A stretch of DNA of 64,000 nucleotides from Acridotheres tristis (Eukaryota > Chordata > Aves > Passeriformes > Sturnidae), in assembly GCA_037013685.1 (NCBI GenBank), contig CM072894.1:16920949-16984948 (forward strand). The letters are read 5' to 3'. Shown one piece after another: positions 1-11,407 of this stretch (positions are counted from its first letter, which is position 1; the number at the start of each line of letters is the position of its first letter). A program made the position numbers and the translations under genes. Below the pieces are notes generated by a model. The model was not told the DNA's origin. It made no database searches and was given only the letters and a program-made list of their open reading frames with translations.

Positions 1-144
1 ATTAGTTTGCAAAAGATATTTGCTTTGATTAAAAGCACCAATAAATGTGTCTTGGTTCTATAACTGCTCCATTTAGCATTTGACATATAATAGGTTTTTT
101 TCCCCACAGTGTAATATCTCCATTGAAATATAATTATTTTGCAG

Positions 145-276
145 ATTGCTCAACTGAATGCCCTTATAAACATGCTGTTAGGGGAACTCACCCCTGGTGA
201 TCATCAGAACATCATGACAATATGCACAATTGATGTACATGCAAGGGATGTTGTAGCCACGCTTATAGCATAGAAG
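145..276 (+). pseudogene. Dynein heavy chain exon before the AAA1 P-loop, with in-frame TAG
   Basis: This 132-bp block is flanked by a clean acceptor (ttttgcag ending at 144) and a donor (AAG|gtaatt at 277). Frame 0 reads 44 codons and contains [16 protein letters not shown] and [15 protein letters not shown], the hallmark of the segment just before AAA1 in outer-arm dynein heavy chains. It is near-identical to the family except for a few substitutions (Q for K, T for K). Codon 43 (271-273) is TAG where the family has CAG (Gln), one C-to-T change that would terminate the protein. Exon borders and phase look normal. This is the best-preserved piece in the window together with the exon at 45.65 kb. 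Confidence 0.95.
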
Positions 277-3200
277 GTAATTTGTTGCAGAGCAATTACA
301 CTAATGCATTTTTAAAAGCATAAAATAAAGAATAATTTCATTTGTTGAAAAGATATTCTGGTGGCAATGACAGAATATTTTGATTAAATCAATTTTTGTC
401 CTTTTATATTTTTTGCTTTAGAGTTAGATAATTACATTTACCAGTTAAAAAATTCACATTTAAAAATATATACATATTTTGTCCAAATATTTTAAAACTT
501 CCACTAAAAATGTATGCTGTAATGTGACAGCAGGTTTCTCATTAATTTGCTTCCCATTACTGATCTTTTCACAACTAATATAAATCTCGCACTTATTGGA
601 GATAGCTAGAAAGTTTAATATATACAAAATATAAGACAGCAATTGCATTATGTTTTCAGATAGCTTTTGGGTTTTTTCTATAAGTAGATTTTATTTCCCT
701 ATCAGTTTCTGAGGTGGAGTCTGTACTGCTAACCCTTTCCATGCCTGACTTCTGCATTGCTGGTGCCTATTTATAGTAATTTGCTACTCCACCTCCAGAC
801 TGTGAACACTCAGACAGGAAGGAGGTGGCACCATGCAATGCCTGTTCTCTTATGCATGGTTAGGCAGGTGAGAGAGAGCTGTTCTATCTTCCATTCCTCC
901 TGCCTGCAACCAGCTGACCTCCAAAGGGGGCACAGAGCCCCCAGTTTGAATAAGCAGCTTCATTCCAGAGTCAGACACCTAGAGCTTTTCTGTTTATTTA
1001 TGAGGAGTAACAAAGGAGAAGAGAAAAACTGTGTAGGTATGTGTGTGTGTGTGTAGTGCACATCTATTCACCCATCCTCTACAGCCTGTCATCTTTCTAT
1101 GCATCTGTTGCATTTTAATGTTTGCTAACTGTAAAAGCCACCTTTTGGCAAGACATAGCTGCCAAGATCAAGGATTGTGCTGTTTCTCTGCATTTCCAAA
1201 CACTCTCCCATCCCCACAATGGTAAGTAGTTCTTTATTTTGCTTTATTATAGGTCATAATTTTGCTGCAGACCAGACGCAGTATTTAGGTTTTTCAGAAA
1301 TCCAGTCTTTACATAAATGGCCTAAATAAATAGTTCAAGATGAGGACCACAGTGAACTTGTCAAAGTAAAAATTGTTTTGCTTGAAAGAATGAAATAGAA
1401 AAAAATCACAGTAAATTATTGTAGTATGCCATGAAGCCTTGTCCAGGACAAAATGGTCTCTTCGCCTTTTTAACTGGTATTCTGTAAAACTGAGGAAAAA
1501 AGCAAAACCAAAAGAAACATGAACAACAAAAAAATCCCTCAACACTCTTACAGTCGCTGAACAAAATCCATTCTACTGAGCATAATCACTTTGTTGTGGT
1601 GTGATGCATAATAGCAGTTGCATCGAAAATTTGCAGCAATTTAAAATATTCTTTTCACTGAAATTGTTTATCCACATTGCCAAAGCCTTTAAGGAAGTAC
1701 TGATGTTTTTCATATTGTCAGGAGCAGCTGTTTCTATCTGCGGTGGCTGTCTAACTGCTAACTAGGCAGATGGCACACAGTAGCTGAGGTGTGTCTGCTG
1801 TGTACAGGATCAACTTTTCTGGCTTATAGGAAGCACAGCTGCCATGCTATTATGATGATGATGATCCTTATGTATTTCAGACATTGGAGTCCTTATATAG
1901 AGCTGGATGCTTTGAAGGGGTGATTAGGGTCTTTAGTACACTGAATAAGTACTTAGATAATCAAACTGACAAGCTGTGTGGAAATATGGAATCCCTATTA
2001 ATGAGAATTTTGGGCAAGGATCAGGGAACTTGGTAAAAACCAATGTGATATAGAGTATTAATATCAGTATAAAGTACTTCAATATCTACTAGAGACAAAT
2101 TTGTTTATGAATGAATAAATACATTTTACATCATTAATTCTGGTCAGTTATTCAAAAAACATACTGTAAAAAATACTGGATGGTGAAAACTAGAGAAGGC
2201 CTAAGATTTTTGTCTCACTTGGTAGAAACTTGATCCATAGAACATTGGAACCAGCAACACTTGTTTTCCTGTCTTTCTTGTAATTAATATATTAATATCT
2301 ACTTTTTTTCTTCAAAAGAACTACTTCCTTAACATTCTTGTGCACTGGGGTAGCCTAAGAGAGCTGGAGGCAATAGTAAGATGTGTCTGGGGCTAAAGGA
2401 AGCAATGAAGTGCTGACCAGGTGCTGCATTTCCTGTTGATTTAAGGCATTAGTTCATTAGGCCACTAATCAAAACCATGTGCTCTGCTAACAAACCATTT
2501 CATCACCTGAGTGCTGAAGCATGCACATGCTGTTTCCAACTAACTGGGACCCGATCCTAGCCAACACAAAGTTCTTGTTGGCATCAGTCAGTGGGAGAGG
2601 AGGTTGTCTGAGAATGGTTGTCCTTGTTATTGTTTGTGTCTTCACAGAACTCATCTGAAAATATTTTAGACAGAAATATGGAATTATTATATCTTTTCTG
2701 TATCTTGTTAGGGGAGTTTATGTTCCATAAAGTATCCCCCACTTGTTACAAAATCTAAAAAAAAATAATTACTGGCCCATCAGGTTGATGTGCATAAATG
2801 TTTGTTTTTCAGAAATCCCATTGCTAACATTCATTTACTAAAGAAAGATGTCAAGGTATTGGGCAGACATGGAGATTGATTCATCATTTTAGTCCTGAGT
2901 TAAGAGCTGAAACGACTTGAGATACAGACTGGGCAATGTCACCTCAATAGTGCTTATGCTGACCACTACTGTGTGTAAAGCAAAAATGTCCAACTTCAAA
3001 GCTTAGAGCAATGCTTTTTTTTTGATGGGAATGTGAACAATCTAATCAAATAATATTCTACCATCATTTCTAAAGAGCTGCAGCCCTAAAAGCATGAACA
3101 AATGTAACATGAAATTGTGAAATATATTTGTTTCTTCAGCTTAATGCAATGCTATCACTCTCCAAATATAATTTTGTAAGTTTGGAAATAGTTCTAAGAA

Positions 3201-5022
3201 CAATAACTTCCTTGCACATTATAAAGACAGCTGATGAGAAAAGCAGGGAAGTTTGATCACTTAGATTTCACCAAATGGGAAGAGGGAGATATCAATTATC
3301 TCTTAGTAAAGCTGTGGGATCAATGTGTCAGAGAGGTGTCCGAGAACAAAAAAGGAGGATGACTCATGGAGTGGAAGGTGGAAAGATAGAGCATCTTGAT
3401 CAGGAAAGGACAAAAGAAATAGTCTGATTCCTCAGAAGCCAATGGAGGCAGACTGCAAGCAAAGTACAAGGTGAGCAGTTTACAGCAATAACAAGAAATA
3501 CTGCAGGGTTAGAGAATCATGCAGAGATGGTCATAGAAGAAAGCAGAAGTACTGCAGTGCTAAGGGAAAAGGTTTTCACAAAGTCACAGATATCAGAAAG
3601 CACATGGAAGACAATCACAAAGGTGAAGAAGATGAAGATCAAGGGTGGAGAAGAGGACTAATGAGCCTGGGAGATTTAGGACAAGCAAGGAGAAGCACTG
3701 GTGCCTGCTGCACAGGAGATGAAAGAAGAGAGATTGATAAATCAGAGAAGGGATTTCTTCAAGCAGGTGAAAAATATCACTGGCTAGGAAGTGAAGAAAT
3801 CTGCCTTGATTGAGGCCAGAAAAATTTGGTGAGGCGAAATGAAAAGAGAGGTATACGTGAGAGTTCTTCAAGAGCATTTACCTATTATAAGAAAACAGAA
3901 GAAATTCCTACTTTATTTTTTGAAGTAATACTGGCATAAGCTGTTTCAAGGTAGGATAGTTTTGTGGTTGGAGAGTTGGGGAAACAGGCCTATGGATGCA
4001 ATTATGGAAACATCAAATGAAAGAAGATGTACACATGATGGAATTTACACACAGAGCATCACAACGAAAATTATACTGTTCTGATTGCCAATGTTCAGTT
4101 TTACATGCTTGACTCTGGGAAATAACAGCTTAGGGTAAAAAAACCCCAATAACTGAACAACCAACCAAATCATCAAAAACCCTACAAATTCAACCAGGGT
4201 AATTTATTGCTTTTTTGAGGAAACCATGTATTTTGGAATGACACATGCTCCGTGAGTAGCTGCTGTGGTGCTCTCTTTGGGTTCAAACTAGAAGAGTGTG
4301 TCAGGCTTTCCTCAGGTACCCTTTGTGTTTCCTGCTGGGGTATATGAGCTAGAAGATCAAAGGTGAAGGCTACTCACCCTTCCCTAGTGCTACTTTTTCT
4401 TTCAGTAGTAATTTCTGATTTGTCTTCTTTTTTCCCCATAGGTAAAATTTGCAGACATGGTAGGCACAGTAAGTCCTAGACACAAAGCATAAGTATTATG
4501 TGATTTTGGCTGACATAATATTTTTCAGTTGATCAAAGTATTTTTCTGCAGAAATCACAGAAATGTTGACTGTACTTGTGTGAAATCAATCTTACTAGAG
4601 TAATTCTGTAGTAAATTTGGCCCTTAGCACTCAGATTAAAAATGTGACACAAAGCTTGAACCAAGTACAGCCTGGTAGGATTGAACACTGTGTTTCACTG
4701 AGACCAGAAGAATTTTTTGTATAGAAAGAAGAAATTGAGGAGAATCTTCTCACTGTTATTTTACTGCTTACTACAGTGTCAGTCATAATTGTTACTCCAA
4801 ATTAATCATCTAAAATAATAAACCATAGGAAAGAGTAGACTGTGATAGAAAAAAAAAATGTTTTGAGTCATAGAGGTTGACATATCTCAATAGCCTTTAT
4901 CTTTTTTTGCTCTGTTTCTCAAGCTAAACAACCAGAAAAGTGAGACAGAAGCACACAGAATCCATGTTCTATATATGTATGACGGTTTAAAATTTTGTTT
5001 TCTCTTGATTTTATTTATTCAG
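277..5022. other. Intron-like interval
   Basis: AT-rich sequence with no convincing gene. It contains a (TG)n microsatellite at about 1039-1054, the left member of the inverted-repeat pair at 4612-4755, and short chance ORFs at 757-1225 and 3593-3877 that match nothing I recognise. Splice-like sites occur, for example an acceptor ending at 2646 and a donor at about 1221, but no dynein-like reading is attached to them. Confidence 0.6.
4612..4755 (+). repeat. Inverted-repeat pair, left copy
   Basis: About 144 bp whose reverse complement closely matches 8574-8712. Shared blocks include ttcttctggtctcagtgaaa, the segment reading tcaatcctaccaggct on the opposite strand, and ggttcaagctttgtgtcac. 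By eye the identity is roughly 85-90 percent with a few small gaps. The outer edge (gggccaaatt on the reverse strand) resembles an ancient palindromic amniote repeat, but I cannot name the family. It lies in an intron of the dynein relic. Confidence 0.75.
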
Positions 5023-5231
5023 TGTAACAAGAAATGTGAAGCCAATGACAGCAGCGTTCAGGAAACTCAATTGGTATCCTTTGATAGTGAAGTAATAAAA
5101 CTGGACTGTAGCAGCACACTTTGGTTCAGAAACCTCTCTTTTGAGATTAAATATTGCTATTCCACAGTGATGAAAGAGATGTTCTCTACTTCCAAGTTAT
5201 ACTGTGCTTTAAAGTTTTGTCAAAGTAAAAG
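5023..5231 (+). pseudogene. Probable dynein heavy chain exon, AAA1 N-terminal part, degraded
   Basis: The block is bounded by a good acceptor (ttttatttattcag ending at 5022) and a strong donor (AAAAG|gtaaga at 5232). One frame stays open to a stop just past the donor. It reads WFRNLSFEIKYCY, which aligns with the family segment CFANICDAQIKYSY, and ends CALKFCQSK against CYITLTQSL. Nearer the start, frame-shifted GCG TTC ... CTC ... CAA TTG resembles AFTWLSQL. Identity is low (about 30 percent), and one insertion plus one shift must be assumed. Position, splice borders and the ordered match support it as the exon after 145-276. A chance match is possible. Confidence 0.5.
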
Positions 5232-7916
5232 GTAAGATGACCATAATATATATTTTCTATCTTTACATTCATTGTTTTATGCAACAGACTCCACCTGAGT
5301 TTACTAAATCAGTTGTAGTTTTTTACCTTCTAGAGTCAGTAGACTGGCCCTGCAAATACTTGAGTATCTTGTTGATCAGATGTCAGCAGGAGAAAGGAAG
5401 ATGATGTTTGGGCAGAATAACTCATAGATATGCATTCTTCAAGAGCTGGGCATTAGCTAGCATTCTGTTAATTTTATAAATCAACTGGAGAAAGGACTTT
5501 ATTCTAAAGCAAGAAAAAAACCCTAAAGTACACCTGGTGTGAGCTGGCCAGGTGTCATTAACATCAGGAACAAGAGCAGAGGAGTAACAAATTGACTTCA
5601 CTGGATTTGCTCCATCCAATAGCTCCATCTCTTTTTTTATACTGAGGAGCCCAAAACAAGAACATGGTCCTGCTGTTTCATCTCACTTCATTTAGTAGTG
5701 TCTTATGCCTCTGTATACTTCTAGTGCTATAAGATTTATTTACCATATATTCACTCTAATTTCTATATATGACTACAGGTTCTCTGCTTAAATTTGCTCT
5801 GCATTTTTATTTAATGAATGTGGGACTTCATAATTTAAAAATTAAAATAGTTAATCCCTTCTGCTAAGAAAAATACATAATAGTCCATCAAGAGAGTTGA
5901 TTAATTTTGTTCAAGAATTTTTTTAATGAAAACAGTAAAACAAGGTAAATCATCACCTATCAACCCAGTTCTAATGTTGTCATGACTTACATCAAGAGCA
6001 GAAAAACAGGGAAATCAATAATTACATTGTCTTAAATTCAGAAGAAATACAACTCCCTTTTTACAGTAAGACAACATACAAAATCTCATCAGCAACAGTG
6101 GATATATAAATTAAGAGTATACATTCCCAAATTAATTATGTAAAGAAAAATCTGCAGGCAAGTGTAGAATTGTATATAACACCATACCTTTAATCTCTCC
6201 TATTGTGTGCTCTCCTGTGATCAGGTCCACTTGTCTAGCATATTTCAATATGCTATATGTAATAGCCATCAAGGGTCTTTTCCAAACCAAATGTTTCTAG
6301 GATTCTATGCTTGTGTGGATCTCTGGGGGTTAGCCTCATAAAGGCAGGCTACTTTCCAATCTCTCTAGAATAGCCTGTTTCCAAAGCAAGTAAGTCCCTT
6401 GAATGACACCGTGAAGCCCTCTTTGGAAAGGTAGACTTCTCACTTTTCACCTCAGTGAATGAAAAAGCATCCCTTTGTCTATCATTGATCAGAAAAGATG
6501 AGATGTGCCACTGGAGTTTTTCTGCTGACAGGGTTATCCTTCTAATATATGTACCAACAAAAGTGCCTATAGTGCTTCCTGAAATCTTTATGAATCAAAT
6601 GAACTATGTTTAAAACATTCCACAGAAATGTCTATCTTATTGTTCTGGGCCCTCACCACTGCAGCTGTCTCTTTTTCTCTTTCAGTATTGCTAGTTTGAA
6701 GTATCTGTAAAGGTTTATGGCAAACTGGAGTATAGGAATGCTTTTATGACTCAGTTGCATCTCTGCAGATTTACTTTCTGTTGTGGTACTTTGAGTTGAG
6801 ACACTGCAGGATGGGGTTTGGCCAAAGAATAAAGTTAAATTAGCAATAAAATGGTTTTTCAAGCTTATTTTTGTGGTATCCTATGGCACAGTAACCTTTT
6901 TTTGATTTTTTTTTTTGAGGGAGACTGCTGAATTGGAAATGGCAGGTTTTCATAGTAGTAAATCCAGGGGAAAAAAAGGGGGAAACAAAAAGAAAAAAAT
7001 GTGTCTTCCAGAAAATATCAAAACTCTTTTTTGGTGGATACAGAAACCTCTCTTCTTCTCTCCTCCCATTTTTTTTAATGGATTATAGCACTGGCCCTTA
7101 AGGTACTCCCAATATGAAACAGGTAAAGACTAGAGCTGAAGGTCAAGAAACTGACATGAAGGCAACTTGGTAGATAGATCTGAGATAATTAAAAGTTGAA
7201 GATATAATGTCATATTCCATTGCAAAACAGGCTACAGAAGACTGTATGGGAGCTAAAATAATTAAGAAGTTAAGCTATATGAGATTGTGTGGCAAAGGTA
7301 GATTTTTTAACTTAAAAAAGCCCTGGATGTTTTCTTCCCCCGACAGTGTCTGAAAAATATAGGTGAAAGATGGTATAAAATAGTAAAGCATTGCTAGTTT
7401 ATTAGAGGTTTTTTTCTGACTATCCTAGGAGAGATTTACCACAAATTTTAATGTGTGTATATGCTAAATTAAAAGGTTTCCATACCTTTCTCATTTCATT
7501 GAATCATCATTCTAAGAAAGCATATAGACCTCCTTTTGTGGAAATTGTTTGGTATAAAATCAGTCTTTTGTGCTTATCAAATTCTGAAACATTTATGGTT
7601 TTTTAATCTCAGGCAAGAAAATGTTTATTGATCTGTGAACTACTAATGGGGTTTTCTTAATCTTATCTTGTTTATTGCTAGTATTAACAATTTGTTTCCT
7701 GTGCATTTTTAAGTCTGAAATTGTCCAAGTCCAAAGACTGCAATAAAACATTCCTATTGCTTATAGATATTTTATTAATTTGCCACTGACATTAAGCCAC
7801 TGATGTGTTGACTGATCTATGGATTAGGGACAAATTTTCATCATCAACAACATGGTAAGTGGATGGTGCCAGTACAACCCTGTTTCACGTGTTCATATCT
7901 TCTTTTTTTCCTGCAG
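5232..7916. other. Intron-like interval, AAA1 P-loop exon not found
   Basis: No gene recognised. The exons expected here would encode the AAA1 Walker A (GPAGTGKT), the segment GAWGCFDEFNR and the sensor region ITMNPGYAGR. I read both frames of likely acceptors and found no acceptable match. The best, after the acceptor ending at 7346, is too weak to call. A CR1 3'-end fragment lies at about 6255-6310. The ORF at 6653-6862 (minus) has no recognisable content. Confidence 0.5.
6255..6310 (+). mobile_element. CR1 LINE 3'-end fragment
   Basis: The text aagggtcttttccaaaccaa followed by gattctatg is the typical 3' end of avian CR1 elements (ggtcttttccaacctaaatgattctatg), sense on the + strand. It is short and 5'-truncated, as most CR1 copies are. 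Confidence 0.7.
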
Positions 7917-8010
7917 AGCTTATACAATGATGATTTCAGACTTTTGTGTGAAGTAGTGTTGACATCAGAAGAGCCACAAATTCAAAGAGACTCATGAGAA
8001 AGTTAATGTA
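7917..8010 (+). pseudogene. Probable dynein heavy chain exon, end of AAA1, frameshifted
   Basis: It follows a textbook acceptor (ttctttttttcctgcag ending at 7916). The first frame reads (R)AYTMMISDF, matching the family (R)PCAMVAPDI with the same exon phase. After an apparent 7-nt deletion the next frame reads DFRLLCEVVLTSEE, matching DIELICEIMLVAEG, then meets TGA at 7995-7997. Further traces (FL....LLLGK and KEF...Q....W) may extend to about 8150, corresponding to GFLDARLLARK and KELLSKQDHYDW, but these need indels and are weak. In the family this part packs the AAA1 small subdomain. Confidence 0.55.
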
Positions 8011-8573
8011 TCTCTGCACATTTTATTATATCTACATGGGTGCTGGAGGAAAAGAATTAAACTTCTTGGTAATGCTGCTGCTAGGCAAGCATACTAAAGA
8101 ATTTGGGGGGCAGGGCAGTATTCATTAGAAATGGACTATAGAGGATTCCCAGCATATTCAGGAGTAAGAATGTGAGAAATACTCTTGGCATTGTACTTGA
8201 ATGCCAGCAGCACTAAGAGAGAAAGCAGGCAAGTCATTAGTGTACACTCCTGTATAAGCTCAGGTCTTGATTATCTCTTTCCAGTACCTTCAGAGAGTAG
8301 AGGAAAGAAGGCTGCTAAAAGACCTGTCCTTTCTGAGAGAGCTTGGGTGCATAATTATATAGATTTACCTGGCCTTTTCCAAAGCGAGAAATGGCACCAC
8401 TTCTCCAGTCTCTCTCCTTACTCCTTTCTGTTCTTCCTTTTTTTCATAACTGTTTTTTTAAGTGCAATACTTTAAGTCCTTCCTGGTGCAGAGTCAAACA
8501 TGTCTCTCAAGTGTGGGGGGGACTGGGTCTCCCTTGCTTCCTGACACTGATAACCTTCTGAAGTAGCTGCGGA

Positions 8574-8712
8574 CAGTGAGAAGATTCTTCTGTTTCTTCC
8601 TTCTGTACAAAAATTCTTCTGGTCTCAGTGAAATGCAGTGTTGAATCCTACCAGGCTATACTTGGTTCAAGCTTTGTGTCACGTTTTTAATCTGAGTGCT
8701 CAGGGCCAAATT
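8574..8712 (-). repeat. Inverted-repeat pair, right copy
   Basis: This is the reverse complement of 4612-4755, as described there. The similarity begins at cagtgagaagattct and ends near gggccaaatt. The copies are about 3.8 kb apart in opposite orientation, so the two arms could pair in a transcript or support inversion. Dispersed copies of one old repeat are the simplest explanation. Confidence 0.75.
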
Positions 8713-9662
8713 CAGAACAAATCTAATCAGATGCATCTTCTTGCTAAAGCTGTCCTGCTCTCTGTAAATTTGATTTTGATATGAAGCCATTGGCTTTATG
8801 ACTGCACGAGTGCAAGTTTCCTATGCATGTGGCATTGCCTGATGCTCAGATGAGAACATCATGTCAGACATGTTTAATCATAACAGTGTTTATTCCTTTT
8901 ACTCAGAATGTACCCCCTTCATGACAAATGTATGTAAATGCTGAGATAAAAATAGCATTTGACAAGATAGTTGGGTATGTTTCATTTTATTAACACATTA
9001 GTCAACTTATTCTGCTAAAAGTAATATGTGAATAGTAGATATGTATAAGATTAGCATAATTTTTTCAGTCAACATTTGTTCTGTGAGGTTTTTGATTACA
9101 TTATTTTAATGAAGCAATAAGTCATGACAAGTACAGGATTTCATGGTGAGTATAGTGCTCCTAACAAGGTATTATAAAGCATATGGCTGAAAGCTGAATG
9201 ATTGTAACCATTCAAAATGTGCAATAATAATTCCACGAGACTGACTAGAGTGCCCTTTAGTTTCTTTAATTAAGTATGTATTATTGAATAAGAAAAACAT
9301 TTACTGGTCAGAGTTGCCAGGACCCAGACTCTCCTCTTGGACAGTGAGAAAGCTCCATTTGTGTTCTAAAACATTCTGTGCTGCCTTTGGAATTAGTTTG
9401 CTTATGAAACTGCTCTGTTACTTTTAAATAGATTTGGAGCACATCATAGTGACTATTAAGGAAGTCAAATTATCTGTCTGGAGTTTTACAATGTAGTAGG
9501 TGCCCCATGTCAGAAATAATGAAGATAAATGAGATTATGGACCCAAAGAAAGTACATCTTTTCTAAATAAAGCCTGCCACTCAGAGATTAGGAAATTCAA
9601 AGTGCTTAATTTCTTTGCACTTGTTCACTGGAAACCAAAGAATCCCAAACCAGAAATGTTCT

Positions 9663-9683
9663 GTATGTATGTATGTATGTATG
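9663..9683. repeat. (TATG)n microsatellite
   Basis: Five tandem units of the tetranucleotide gtat, followed by an imperfect unit. Confidence 0.9.
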
Positions 9684-11211
9684 ATGTATCTGATTGCATC
9701 AGATTGAGAAGTGAAGTAATAAAATGCCGGGATTAACAAATTTCTGTTTATTTCAAACATTGATTACGCATTTTTTTTGCACTTTCACTTAAAGATGCAA
9801 GGTAATTTGGATTTCTATGGCCAGGGTCTCAAAGTAATTAAATGTCTTTGTTGTGATTGTTGTTCTTGAAACAAACAGACTGAAGTAAACCTGGAGCTTA
9901 TAGACTTGTGTTGGGCTTTGATATTACTTTGTGGATACTTAAAGAGGAAAGTGCAAATGATAATTTCTGGACCTATGAGCACATAAATCCTCACAATTTC
10001 ATAAAATGCTTCATTTTTGTTCACTAGTCCCACCTATTTTTAATAACTATTTCTTCTCCTCCCTCCAAAGTCAGTTCTCTAGTAGGCATGTGATTCTATG
10101 ATACAAGAACACTGTCTTTCCTCCTTCTAGCAGCCTGATCTGAAAAACTGAACGGAATAAATCTTGAGATAGTCCTGAGGTATCTATTGTTCTTCTTCCA
10201 TATACACAGCTCCTTTTTTTTATATGTGTCTGTCATTAATTAAAATGTTCATTTTTTTTTTTTTTAATTCAGGTCTGTTCAGAGAACAAGTAAAGTGATG
10301 AAGTATATTGTTATATTGCCCAACTGATTTGCTTATGCAGGATATAAACTGTTTTAAGAGAATCTTCCAGATGTTGTAGAAAACCAGGCTGGGCTCCAGA
10401 GCTTGGTATGAGGAAGAACCAAGCATTAGCTTGAAATTCCTTATAGAGTTAGGAAAAGACTAAAATACTAGAGTTGGCTTGGTCTGGTGTTTTGTTGGTT
10501 TGGGGTTTTTTTGAGGAGTTGCAACTTCCCACATCTTCGAATTCTATATCATCAGATGTGAAATGCTCTATATGGAAAAAGAGGAAAGTGAACCCGAATC
10601 TCAATGCCAAGTCCCCTGAGAGATTGAAATCTCCTGTCTGAATATAAGTGGAACAGTAAGGAGGAAGTGGTTACTCTCAGAATCCAAATGTGTGTGATGA
10701 AAAATCTCAAGAACTACTGCTTGAATCAGTCTTTTGCCATTTGTTATCATCTAAATCCTAGGAATTGTGTTCGCAGAAAATTAGACTTGGAACACAATTT
10801 GTTTCTTGTATTAACTTCAGTAGTGAGTGTGAAGGTGATTCACTGTTCTTGCATACCTAAGGGTAATATAAGTGCAATGAAATAAGGTTAAAAAGTGTTA
10901 TGAGATTTGATAAGCATTCATACATTTTATCTGACTTGGGGCATTGAATCCATGGAAACACTGGCATTTATACATCATTTTCTCATTCACAAAATTAAGT
11001 AATTACATCCAAGGAGAAATGCACTGGCATTGAATATACAGTATCCAGACTATGCCACTACAGGTAGCAGATTGAGTTTAACAAGCCATATGGATTATAA
11101 TTGTCTAAGTATGATTAATTCATAATGTTTGTTAATTTTATGCCTTATATTATGGTTTGTTACTATAATGTCAGTATTTTCTCTGGATTTTTTTGTTTCT
11201 TTTTAATCTTG

Positions 11212-11407
11212 GTTTTGACGAGAGCCCTCAAGGGATTTTAATCTTATTATGACATTCGCTAATGATGTCCTTATATTCCAGGGTCTCATCAATAGCTTGT
11301 TCCCCTTGCTGGAAGTTTCATGGAAAAGGATTCTGAAGTTAGAACAGATGGTGCATCAGTCCATTGCAGAACTCTGTTTTCAGCCAGAGGAAAACTTTAT
11401 ACTGAAG
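11212..11407 (+). pseudogene. Dynein heavy chain exon, AAA1/AAA2 junction, frameshifted
   Basis: It reads VLTRAL, then after a +1 shift DFNL...NDVLIFQGLINSLFP, then LEQMVHQSIAEL and FQPEENFILK. This aligns with the family block VLMRALRDFN, VFLGLVGDLFPALDVP and FEQMVRQSTLEL with about 60 percent identity in the second half. The left border matches the known exon start (VLMRAL), but the acceptor dinucleotide at 11210-11211 is TG instead of AG. The shift sits at about 11230-11234 (ctc aag g gat). The donor is AAG|gtggaa, a weak form. The open frame from 11249 to 11449 runs through the exon into the intron. Family assignment is secure and non-functionality is clear. Confidence 0.92.

Larger units (their letters stand above)
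8010..11211. other. Intron-like interval
   Basis: AT-rich sequence without a recognisable gene. It contains the right member of the inverted-repeat pair (8574-8712) and a (TATG)n microsatellite at 9663-9683. The ORFs at 8185-8475, 9815-10033 and 10220-10426 look like chance open frames. Confidence 0.6.

Noticed and set aside
757..1225. Two open frames with a donor-like gtaagt at the end
   Set aside because: No homology recognised, the (TG)n repeat lies inside, and the dynein segment expected here does not match.
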